DNA from: Rhodospirillales bacterium
Lineage (GTDB): Bacteria; Pseudomonadota; Alphaproteobacteria; Acetobacterales; Acetobacteraceae
Direction of reading: 5' to 3'
DNA: 5,883 nucleotides
Assembly (NCBI GenBank): GCA_025352915.1
Contig: JANXSA010000562.1
Coordinates: 1-5,883, forward strand
A model generated the notes under the pieces. It had not been told where the DNA came from, did not search any database, and worked only from the letters and a program-made list of their open reading frames with translations. The position numbers and the translations under genes were made by a program. Position 1 is the stretch's first letter. Each line of letters starts with the position of its first letter. Of this stretch, positions 1 through 4,904 are shown in pieces.

Positions 1-1232
1 GTCCAGTTCTGCCAGTGGATGTCGTAGTTGTTGTACTCGCGCGCGGTGATGCGCGCGAGCCAGGCGCCGTATTCCAGGAACTCCATGGAGGTCTTCACCC
101 CCACCTGGTTCAGGTAGAACGACACCGCCTCGGCCACCTCCTTGCTCTGCGCCGCGCGACCCGGCGTCTGGCCCCAGAATTTGTAGGTGCGGGAGAAGTC
201 GAACTTCGCCTCCTCCAGCATCGCCCGCGCCTTCTTCGGGTCGAACGGGTACGGATCGCGGTCGATGTCGCAGCCCGTGATGTCCTTGTGGCAGGGTGCC
301 GCCGAGATCGTCGCGTAGCCAAACATCACCCGGCTGATCAGCGTGCGCTTGTCGATGGCATGGTTCAGCGCTTGGCGCACCTTCGGGTCCTTAAACTGCC
401 CGTGCTCGGCGCGGGTGTTCAGCAGGATGAAGATGTTTTGGAAGCTGGGCGCCACGATCACCTTGATGTTGCGGTCGGCCTCCAGCTGCTTGGCCACCTG
501 CGGCGGCACGTTCACGATCGCGTCCACCTCGCCGGCGCGCAGCTGCGCAATGCGCGTCTGCGGATCCGACACCACCCGCATCACCAGCCGGTCGATCTTC
601 GGCTTCTTGCCCCAGTGGTCGGCGAAGGCGGCCAGCTCGATCTGCTCCTTGATCCGCCGCGACACGAAGCTGTACGGCCCGGTACCCACCGGCGCGCGCC
701 CGAAGCCCTCGTCGCCCATCTTCTCCAGCGTCGCCTTGTCGACGATGTAGAAATACTCGCCCAGGTTCTCCAGGATCGAAGCGTCCGGCTTGGCGAGCCG
801 CAGCCGCACCGTCAGGTCGTCGACAATCTCCGCCGCCTCGATGTTGCGCGTCAGGATCGCCGCCCGCGGATTGCGCGTCTCCGGCGAATTGGCGCGCAGC
901 AGCGAGAACACGACGTCCTCGGCGGTGAACGCCTCGCCGTTGTGGAATTTCACCCCCGGGCGCAGCTTGAAGGTGTAGGTCTTGCCGTCCGCGCTTACCT
1001 CGTGGCTCAGCGCCAGCTCCGGCGCCAGCTTGCCCGCGTTGTCGTGGCCGTACAGCCCCTCGAAGGTGTGGTTGAAGAACTGGTAGTCGCCGCCGCCCGA
1101 GATCTTGTGCGGGTCGATGCTGGTCGGGTCGATGCCCACCGCCACCGTGACCGTCTTCTGCGCAGTTGCCGTTTCACTGGCCAAGCCCATCATCAGAACA
1201 GCCATCGACACGCTTCTCGCCAGTGCGCGCAT
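1..1232 (-). CDS. ABC transporter family 5 solute-binding protein (peptide/nickel type), C-terminus outside window
   Basis: This is the periplasmic binding component of an oligopeptide/nickel/opine-class ABC importer (SBP_bac_5 family); it captures the ligand and delivers it to an inner-membrane permease. The frame is open for 410 codons and runs off the left edge. Family members are usually 500-540 residues, so roughly 100-130 are missing. Residues 1-24 form a signal peptide (basic MRALAR, hydrophobic core, ATA-QK cleavage site). Family landmarks are RPGVKFHNGEAFTAEDVVFS from residue 91, VGTGPYSF at about 182-189, a KDPKVRQALNHAIDK segment, and DPKKARAMLEEAKFD from about 331. Cys314 and Cys321 could form a disulfide in the periplasm (inference). 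The ATG at 1232 is preferred because GGGGA lies 8 bases upstream and a promoter ends just before it. The in-frame ATG at 1268 would overlap the -10 box. The ligand cannot be told from sequence, and no permease or ATPase gene is in view. Confidence 0.93.
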   Translation of the reverse strand, partial: MRALARSVSMAVLMMGLASETATAQKTVTVAVGIDPTSIDPHKISGGGDYQFFNHTFEGLYGHDNAGKLAPELALSHEVSADGKTYTFKLRPGVKFHNGEAFTAEDVVFSLLRANSPETRNPRAAILTRNIEAAEIVDDLTVRLRLAKPDASILENLGEYFYIVDKATLEKMGDEGFGRAPVGTGPYSFVSRRIKEQIELAAFADHWGKKPKIDRLVMRVVSDPQTRIAQLRAGEVDAIVNVPPQVAKQLEADRNIKVIVAPSFQNIFILLNTRAEHGQFKDPKVRQALNHAIDKRTLISRVMFGYATISAAPCHKDITGCDIDRDPYPFDPKKARAMLEEAKFDFSRTYKFWGQTPGRAAQSKEVAEAVSFYLNQVGVKTSMEFLEYGAWLARITAREYNNYDIHWQNW

Positions 1233-1266
1233 GTTGTGCTTCCCCACCTTGTCCGATTTTGACGCC

Positions 1267-1294
1267 ATGCTACCAGACGGGTCCCGTCCAGCAA
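1267..1294 (-). promoter_or_regulatory. Sigma-70-like promoter of the solute-binding protein gene, with a palindrome in the spacer
   Basis: On the minus strand a -35 box TTGCTG (1294-1289) and a -10 box TAGCAT (1272-1267) are 16 bases apart. Transcription would start near 1260, giving a leader of about 28 bases that carries GGGGA at 1245-1241 before the ATG at 1232. The spacer holds the perfect 13-base palindrome GACGGG-T-CCCGTC (1276-1288), which could be an operator. The boxes are read by eye and no activity is shown by sequence alone. Confidence 0.45.
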
Positions 1295-1301
1295 CCTGCA
1301 A

Positions 1302-1640
1302 TGTGACCGCCGGCTCGATCGGATCATCGCCGCCGTCCCGGTCGGCGAGCCGGGGCGCAAGTTACACAAGCGCATGCTCGCCAACCGAGCGCGCCTGTTC
1401 GTGTTCATCATCAACCGGGACGTGCCGTATACCAACAACATCTCCGAGCGCCATCTCCGGCCCAGCGTGATCTTCCGCAAAGTGACCAGCGGCTTCCGCT
1501 GCGAGTGGAGCGCCGAGACCTACGCCGTCTTTCGCTCTGTCGGCAGCACCGCAAAGGCCAACCGAGCCGCGGTTCTCGGCACTGTCCGCTTCGTGCTGGC
1601 AGCCAAACTACCCGTGCACCCGATCGTACGGGTGGGGTGA
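1302..1640 (+). pseudogene. IS66-type transposase, C-terminal remnant
   Basis: About 112 codons read without interruption to the TGA at 1638-1640 and match the extreme C-terminus of IS66-type DDE transposases, which are normally about 500 residues. The best landmark is NRDVPYTNNISERHLRPSV, where the Glu of the N-x-x-E-R motif is the expected third catalytic residue. It is followed by VIFRKVTSGFRCEWSAETYA and a helical STAKANRAAVLGTVRFVLAAK tail. Similarity begins near 1305 at DRRLDRIIAAV with no start codon or N-terminal domains, so the first four fifths of the gene, both accessory ORFs and the left inverted repeat are gone. I could not find an IS66 terminal repeat after the stop. The fragment lies only about 10 bases beyond the -35 box of the solute-binding protein gene and points away from it. 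It is non-functional alone. Confidence 0.85.
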
Positions 1641-1768
1641 GCAATTTCCAATTGGCTGGCGCAGCGCCTGCCCGTACTATAGCGTTCGGCCAAGGAAATG
1701 GGCCTTCGGCGAATGGTTCTAGCGTTCACCGAACCTAGGGTGCGGCTGCAGAGGTAGCGACGACGCAC
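1641..1768 (+). other. Spacer between IS66 and IS5 remnants, no gene recognised
   Basis: No coding frame here resembles a known protein. The stretch carries the 8-base word TAGCGTTC twice (1680-1687 and 1720-1727) and a short GGTTC/GAACC inverted repeat (1715-1719 and 1731-1735). It probably holds the lost right end of the IS66 element and the lost body of the IS5 element, but neither terminal repeat can be defined. Confidence 0.4.
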
Positions 1769-2110
1769 ATGGAATCATTACATCTCACGATCAGAGAGTC
1801 GGCCACGGCAAAACTACAACATCTGTCGACCGCGCCTCCGATTGTCGCGCACGGCTTCGTAGACGCCGCCTATGCTGCAGACCGGATGCGAGATGCCGCG
1901 GGCATCGCGGTCGAGATCGTACCAAAGAGGCGCGGCCAGCTCGACTTTAAGGCCAATCTACGCCGCCGGGTCGTTAAGCGGTGGCCCGCGAAGTTCGGAC
2001 GAAACCGCTGCCTGTCGACTGCAGTCGCGGTAACCGCGGAATCAGCCAAGGCCTTCTGCCAAGCGGCGTCAGCTATGCTGCTCATTCGACGATCAGGATG
2101 TTCTGTATGA
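1769..2110 (+). pseudogene. IS5-type transposase, decayed C-terminal remnant lacking the catalytic Glu
   Basis: The frame is open for 113 codons from ATG 1769 to the TGA at 2108-2110. From about 1850 it follows the C-terminal third of IS5-family (IS1031/IS427-like) DDE transposases. FVDAAYAADRMRDAAG matches the A-D-x-x-Y region around the second catalytic Asp, followed by VEIVPKRRGQLDF. RRRVVKRWPAKFGRNRCL stands where the family reads RRWVVERTFAWLGRNRRL, and SAKAFCQAASAMLLIRR matches the usual AFLYAASAMLLIRR ending. The catalytic Glu of the V-V-E-R motif is Lys here and the adjacent Trp is Arg, so this cannot be an active transposase even before truncation. The first roughly 27 codons (1769-1849) align poorly. 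The final ATGA overlaps the ATG at 2107 of the repeat-protein fragment, which looks like a junction artefact rather than translational coupling. Family assignment is fairly firm; the subgroup is a guess. Confidence 0.72.
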
Positions 2111-2136
2111 ACGCTCATTATATTCGGAACCACGGC

Positions 2137-3009
2137 GCATTTGCTGCGCTGAAAACCGATGGTTCGGTGGTCACCTGGGGTTACTCTGCTTACGGGGGTG
2201 ACAGCAGCGCTGTTGCAGGCAGCCTCACCAGTGGCGTGGTTGCAATATATTCGACTCAGGACGCTTTTGCGGCATTGAAGACCGACGGATCGGTGGTCAC
2301 CTGAGGTTCCCCTGGCGGGGGTGACAGCAGTGCTGTGGCATCCAGCCTCAGCAGTGGCGTGGTTACGATCTATTCGTCTCTGAGCGCTTTTGCGGCATTG
2401 AAGGCTGACGGATCGGTGGTCACCTGGGGTGGCAACGGTGGCAACAGCAGCGCTGTCGCATCCAGCCTCAGCAGTGGCGTGGTTACGATCTATTCGAATG
2501 GCAGCGCATTTGCTGCCCTGAAGGCTGACGGCTCGGTGGTCACCTGGGGTTACTCTGATTACGGGGGTGACAGCAGCGCTGCGGCATCCAGCCTCAGCAG
2601 TGGCGTGGTTACGATCTATTCGAATGCGCAGGCAGTGGCTGCACTAAAGACCGACGGCTCGGTGGTCACATGGGGTAATTTTTCTTACGACGGTAACGGC
2701 AGCGCTTCGGTATCCAGACTCAGTAGTGGAGTCATTGCGATATATTCGAGTGAGGGGGCATTTGCTGCACTAAAGACCGACGGATCGGTGGTCACCTGGG
2801 GTTACTCTGCTGGCGGGGGTGACAGCTGGGCTGTCGCATCCAGCCTCAGCAGTGGCGTGGTTACGATCTATTCGAGTGCCTACGCATTTGCTGCCCTGAA
2901 GGCTAACGGTTCGGTGGTCACATGGGGTATTTCTAGTAAGGGGGGTGAAAGCAGCGCTGTGGCATCCAGCCTCAGCAGTGGTGTGGTCAAAATCTTTTCA
3001 AACCGAAAT
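2137..3009 (+). repeat. Seven in-frame 42-residue tandem repeats (120-126 bp units)
   Basis: Units begin at 2137, 2263, 2386, 2506, 2632, 2758 and 2884, with a broken eighth at 3010. Spacings are 126, 123, 120, 126, 126, 126 and 126 bases. A 36-base block encoding S-S-L-S-S-G-V-V-T-I-Y-S is identical at 2341, 2461, 2587 and 2839, and diverged copies lie near 2221, 2713 and 2965. Identity at silent positions points to recent duplication or gene conversion rather than old repeats held only by protein selection. Variation is concentrated in the loop after T-W-G and in the three residues before A-F-A-A-L-K. Confidence 0.9.
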
Positions 3010-3011
3010 GC

Positions 3012-3037
3012 CTTCCCGCTTATCAACCAATTGGCAC
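3012..3037 (+). repeat. IS1595 left terminal inverted repeat
   Basis: Pairs with 4039-4064. Fifteen bases match without a break (3015-3029), flanked outside by CT and inside by a shared GCAC. It contains the transposase stop codon (complement of 3023-3025) and supplies part of the false C-terminus of the repeat-protein ORF. Confidence 0.85.
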
Positions 3038-3980
3038 TATTTTTTGTGCGAACACGGACCTTCGTGTGAGGTTTGATGAGGTTGCGATCGCTCGGCAGAG
3101 TGCCGGGATCATCTCGGCCATTTTGCGGCGTCGATTTGTGGTCCAGCAGAATGCGCCGAGGTAGTCGTTTGTATGCTTGGCCGAGATCGCCTTGTGGGTC
3201 GCCTTGATGGCGGTGCTGAGGTTGGCGATCGCGGTGTTGAGGACGAAGAAGGCGGCACCGCGCTGGCGTGGTGGGCGTTTGCTGGCGGTGATGGTGCGCT
3301 GGTGGCTGCGGCCCGTGGTGGCGAAGGCTGCGAAAGCCCGGAGCCCGTCGGTATGGACATGGGCGGTCGGTGCCAGGCAGGCAGCGCCGAACGCCTGCAC
3401 GGCCGCTGCGGTGAAGCCGCGGACAACCTGCATGGCGATGTGGCCCATGCGGCCTCCGGGATGGCGTTCGGCTGCGGCGATGACGCGGGTTTTTCCTGCT
3501 GGACCAGAGCCTTGGTTGCGTTCGCCGCCGAGATAGACGTCGTCCGCCTCAACCACCAGGGCGGCGCCGCCGTCATCGCCCGGACCCCCAACGAGATAGC
3601 GGCTCTCGCGTTCGGTCATGGCGTGGCGCAAGCGCTTGTGCAGATACCAGGCGGTCGGGGTAGCTCACGCCAAGGCGTCGGCCGAGTTCGACGGCGGAGA
3701 TGCCCTGCTTGGTGCTGCTCATCGCATGCATGGCGCGAAACCAGGTCACCAGCGGCAGTTTGGTGTGCGTCATCACCGTGCCGGCGGTCACCGACCAGCG
3801 CCGGTTGCAGCGCGTGCAGCCGACCCGGCGACCACAGAGGTAATTCCGCTCATTCCCGCAGTCCGGGCACACCATGCCGGCCTGCCGGCGCGTGGCTATC
3901 AACGCCGCAAGACATTGCTCCTCCAAGCTGTAGCGCCGCTCAAACTCAGCGTCCGTCAGGCCTCGCATCAGCGCGCGCAT
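3023..3980 (-). pseudogene. IS1595-type transposase, split by a one-base frameshift
   Basis: A single ancestral gene is read in two frames. The first part (3980 to about 3660) has a zinc ribbon, C-P-D-C-G and C-T-R-C about 14 residues apart, then RWSVTAGTVMTHTKLPL and GISAVELGRRLGVSYP, the typical IS1595 N-terminal region. The second part (3659 to the TGA at 3025-3023) begins TAWYLHKRLRHAMTERE and carries the ISXO2-like DDE nuclease: VVEADDVYLGGE with the first Asp pair, VHTDGLRAF with the second Asp, and LNTAIANLSTAIK, where Asn may be the third residue as in DDN-type members (less certain). The parts join perfectly if one C is removed from the CCCC run at 3660-3657, giving S-Y-P-T-A-W-Y-L and about 318 residues, a normal family length. 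The ATG at 3980 (GGAG 9 bases upstream) suits the predicted transcript start better than the ATG at 3995. As written, no full transposase is made. Confidence 0.87.
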
Positions 3981-4005
3981 CGGAGGTAACTCCATGATGG
4001 AGCTC

Positions 4006-4034
4006 ACTATACGTGATGCAATCAGGATGTACAA
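4006..4034 (-). promoter_or_regulatory. Sigma-70-like promoter of the IS1595 transposase
   Basis: On the minus strand TTGTAC (4034-4029) and TATAGT (4011-4006) are exactly 17 bases apart. The start site would be near 3999, only 4-5 bases before the ATG at 3995. The ATG at 3980 would have a leader of about 20 bases with GGAG at 3993-3990, which decides the preferred start. The promoter lies inside the element, just within the right inverted repeat. Confidence 0.5.
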
Positions 4035-4038
4035 GACC

Positions 4039-4064
4039 GTGCTGCATGGTTGATAAGCGGGGAG
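4039..4064 (-). repeat. IS1595 right terminal inverted repeat
   Basis: Complement of 3012-3037, with core TGGTTGATAAGCGGG at 4047-4061. It lies just upstream of the transposase promoter, on the 5' side of the transposase gene. Confidence 0.85.
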
Positions 4065-4133
4065 AGGCTTGGTGCCGGGCTTCGACCGCTGCTCCACCCG
4101 CACCCGAAGGTCTCCCGATAGCGTCCGTGCCAT
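4065..4133 (-). pseudogene. Possible IS630-type transposase, extreme N-terminal remnant
   Basis: An ATG at 4133, preceded by AGGAGG (4148-4143) with a 9-base spacer, opens a frame reading MARTLSGDLRVRV. Many IS630-family transposases begin M-A-R-x-L-S-x-D-L-R-x-R-V before their helix-turn-helix. The next residues (EQRSKPGTKPL) do not follow that family, and the frame then enters the IS1595 end. Either only the first 13 codons survive after a deletion or the likeness is chance. With so few residues the call is tentative. Confidence 0.33.
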
Positions 4134-4162
4134 GATTGCTGGCCTCCTACCAGCAATCATGG
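4130..4162 (-). promoter_or_regulatory. Perfect 13-bp hairpin enclosing a ribosome binding site and start codon
   Basis: CCATGATTGCTGG (4130-4142) and CCAGCAATCATGG (4150-4162) are exact complements around the 7-base loop CCTCCTA. In minus-strand RNA the loop reads UAGGAGG, an ideal Shine-Dalgarno, and the 3' arm contains the AUG at 4133. The structure should hide the start codon while showing the ribosome binding site in the loop. The 5' arm carries a second in-frame AUG (4160). No U-run follows on either strand, so it is not a typical terminator. The structure is seen directly; translational control is inferred. Confidence 0.55.
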
Positions 4163-4279
4163 TGAATCAGATCACCACCGCGTCGGGAAAATGCTTTCCA
4201 ATCGGATCGATCGGGTTTCGCTCTAGGCGATTCAAAAGACTCACATTTCCGCCGACACTCGCTTGTTCGTGCCGATATC
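4163..4279. other. Non-coding junction between IS remnants
   Basis: No gene is recognised. It holds several small inverted repeats, including GGTGA/TCACC around 4161-4176 and GGAAA/TTTCC around 4186-4199. On the minus strand it would be the leader and terminal end of the possible IS630-type element. No matching second end exists in the window, so this cannot be confirmed. Confidence 0.35.
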
Positions 4280-4864
4280 GTGATGAGATGTGTGAATGCC
4301 GCAGGAGGGTCGGCGGGGGGCAATTATCACACCACCTTCGAGGTGTGGCTGATGCGCCTGGGCATCCGGCTGTTGCATGGCCGGGCCTATCACCCGCAGG
4401 CGCAGGGCAAGGAGGAGCGGTTTCACCGCACGCTCAATGTCGAGGTGCTGCAGGTGCGCCTGTTCACCGATCTGGCCGCATGCCAGGCCGCCTTCAACGC
4501 CTGGCGGCCGATCTACAATGAGCAGCGCCCGCATGAAGGCATCGGCCTGGCCGTGCCGGCGAGCCGATATCGACCAAGCCCATTCGCCTTTCCCGAGGTG
4601 CTGCCCGAGCCCGAATATCACCACAGTGACCAGGTCCGACGCGTCGGAACCGACGGCACCACGAGCTTCAAAGGTCGAAGGATCAAACTCTCGCAGGCCT
4701 TCGCAAGCAGCGACGTTGCATCCAGACCCACACACGACGAGACCCTGTGGGACGTGTTTTTCATGCGTTGCTTGCTCGCAAAGCTCGACATCAAAGAGCA
4801 AACTGCGCATATCACAACCGTCAGGTATGTCTCCGAACGTACGTCAGCCATGTCTCCGGTTTGA
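4280..4864 (+). pseudogene. IS481-type transposase, C-terminal half
   Basis: The frame is open from GTG 4280 to the TGA at 4862-4864 (194 codons) and, from about 4310, matches the end of the integrase-core (rve) domain and the C-terminal domain of IS481-family transposases. Landmarks in order are FEVWLMRLGIRLLHGRAYHP, QGKEERFHRTLNVEVLQ with the third catalytic Glu, WRPIYNEQRPHEGIGLAVPA, SRYRPSPFAFPEVLPEPEY, and a C-terminal FKGRRIKLSQAF/WDVFF region. The N-terminal helix-turn-helix domain and both catalytic Asp motifs are absent; similarity starts just after where D-N-G-x-P-W would be. Full-length members are about 350-400 residues, so roughly half is lost. The GTG and the first 10 or so codons are junction sequence, not a real start. 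The preserved right end stops about 40 bases from the 3' end of the convergent reductase gene. Confidence 0.87.
4819..4858 (+). repeat. Subterminal direct repeats at the IS481 right end
   Basis: CGTCAGNNATGTCTCCG occurs at 4819-4835 and 4842-4858, a 23-base period, overlapping the last codons of the transposase remnant. Repeated ATGTCTCCG words at the ends of IS481-type elements are plausible transposase binding sites. The outer end of the element is probably about 4865-4875, but with no left end in the window it cannot be fixed. Confidence 0.55.
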
Positions 4865-4879
4865 ACACCCCTGGCGGGT

Positions 4880-4894
4880 CTGGGCGGAGCCCAG
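4880..4894 (-). terminator. Weak candidate terminator hairpin of the reductase gene
   Basis: CTGGGC-GGA-GCCCAG forms a 6-bp stem with a 3-base loop, starting 10 bases after the reductase TAG at 4907-4905. No U-run follows on the minus strand, so termination is possible but not well supported. The hairpin sits in the 40-base gap between the convergent IS481 remnant and the reductase. Confidence 0.3.
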
Positions 4895-4904
4895 CCTTGC
4901 CACG

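Larger units (their letters stand above)
2107..3069 (+). pseudogene. RCC1/beta-propeller-like tandem repeat protein fragment, interrupted by TGA and truncated
   Basis: One frame runs from ATG 2107 (AGGA at 2095-2098, 8 bases upstream) to the TGA at 3067-3069, with one internal TGA at 2302-2304. It encodes seven full 40-42-residue units and the start of an eighth. The unit pattern is AFAALKTDGSVVTWG, then a Gly/Tyr-rich loop, GGDSSAVASSLSSGVV and T-I-Y-S. The x-A-L-K-x-D-G-S-V-V-T-W-G core resembles RCC1 repeats, which fold as propeller blades, and similar proteins occur in many bacteria, often large and of unknown function. The internal TGA replaces the conserved Trp of unit 2 (TGG to TGA) and the frame is intact on both sides. 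The last residues (about PLINQLALFFVRTRTFV) come from the IS1595 end, so the true C-terminus is lost. The frame is also open upstream inside the IS5 remnant, with an ATG at 2098, so the N-terminus is probably truncated too. I see no signal peptide. GTG 2335 could restart translation. Function is unknown; a binding or surface scaffold is only a guess. Confidence 0.75.
3012..4064 (-). mobile_element. IS1595-type insertion sequence (ISPna2-like size), almost complete
   Basis: The element is about 1.05 kb, bounded by terminal inverted repeats and filled by one transposase gene, which fits the larger IS1595 subgroups. The outer ends share CCCGCTTATCAACCA (3015-3029) with its exact complement at 4047-4061. 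The family usually duplicates 8 bases of target. The flanks AATGCCTT (3007-3014) and AGAGGCTT (4063-4070) agree at only 5 of 8 positions, so no clean duplication remains. The left flank is repeat-protein gene and the right flank is unrelated DNA, so one side has been deleted or rearranged since insertion. Confidence 0.85.

Noticed and set aside
15..1262. A 415-codon open frame on the plus strand
   Set aside because: It is antisense to the solute-binding protein, whose continuous minus-strand translation matches a known family. The plus frame is Arg/Leu/Val/His-rich and resembles nothing.
1680..1727. Direct repeats TAGCGTTC as an 8-base IS66 target duplication
   Set aside because: The two copies enclose only 32 bases with no IS content and do not flank the remnant.
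2302..2304. The TGA as a selenocysteine codon
   Set aside because: It replaces Trp in a repeat core, not Cys at a redox site, and I see no selenocysteine insertion hairpin just downstream.
2341..2874. Regularly spaced identical 36-base repeats resembling a CRISPR array
   Set aside because: The intervals of 84-90 bases (and longer) are themselves homologous coding sequence, all in one frame with the same protein motif. There are no unique spacers and no cas genes.
3173..3997. Long plus-strand frames across the IS1595 element
   Set aside because: They are antisense shadows of the transposase; the minus-strand zinc ribbon and nuclease motifs explain the region.
3007..4070. AATGCCTT and AGAGGCTT as an IS1595 target duplication
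   Set aside because: Only 5 of 8 bases agree and the two flanks come from unrelated sequences.
4130..4162. The 13-bp hairpin as a rho-independent terminator
   Set aside because: No T-run follows on either strand, and the loop and arm contain a ribosome binding site and start codon.
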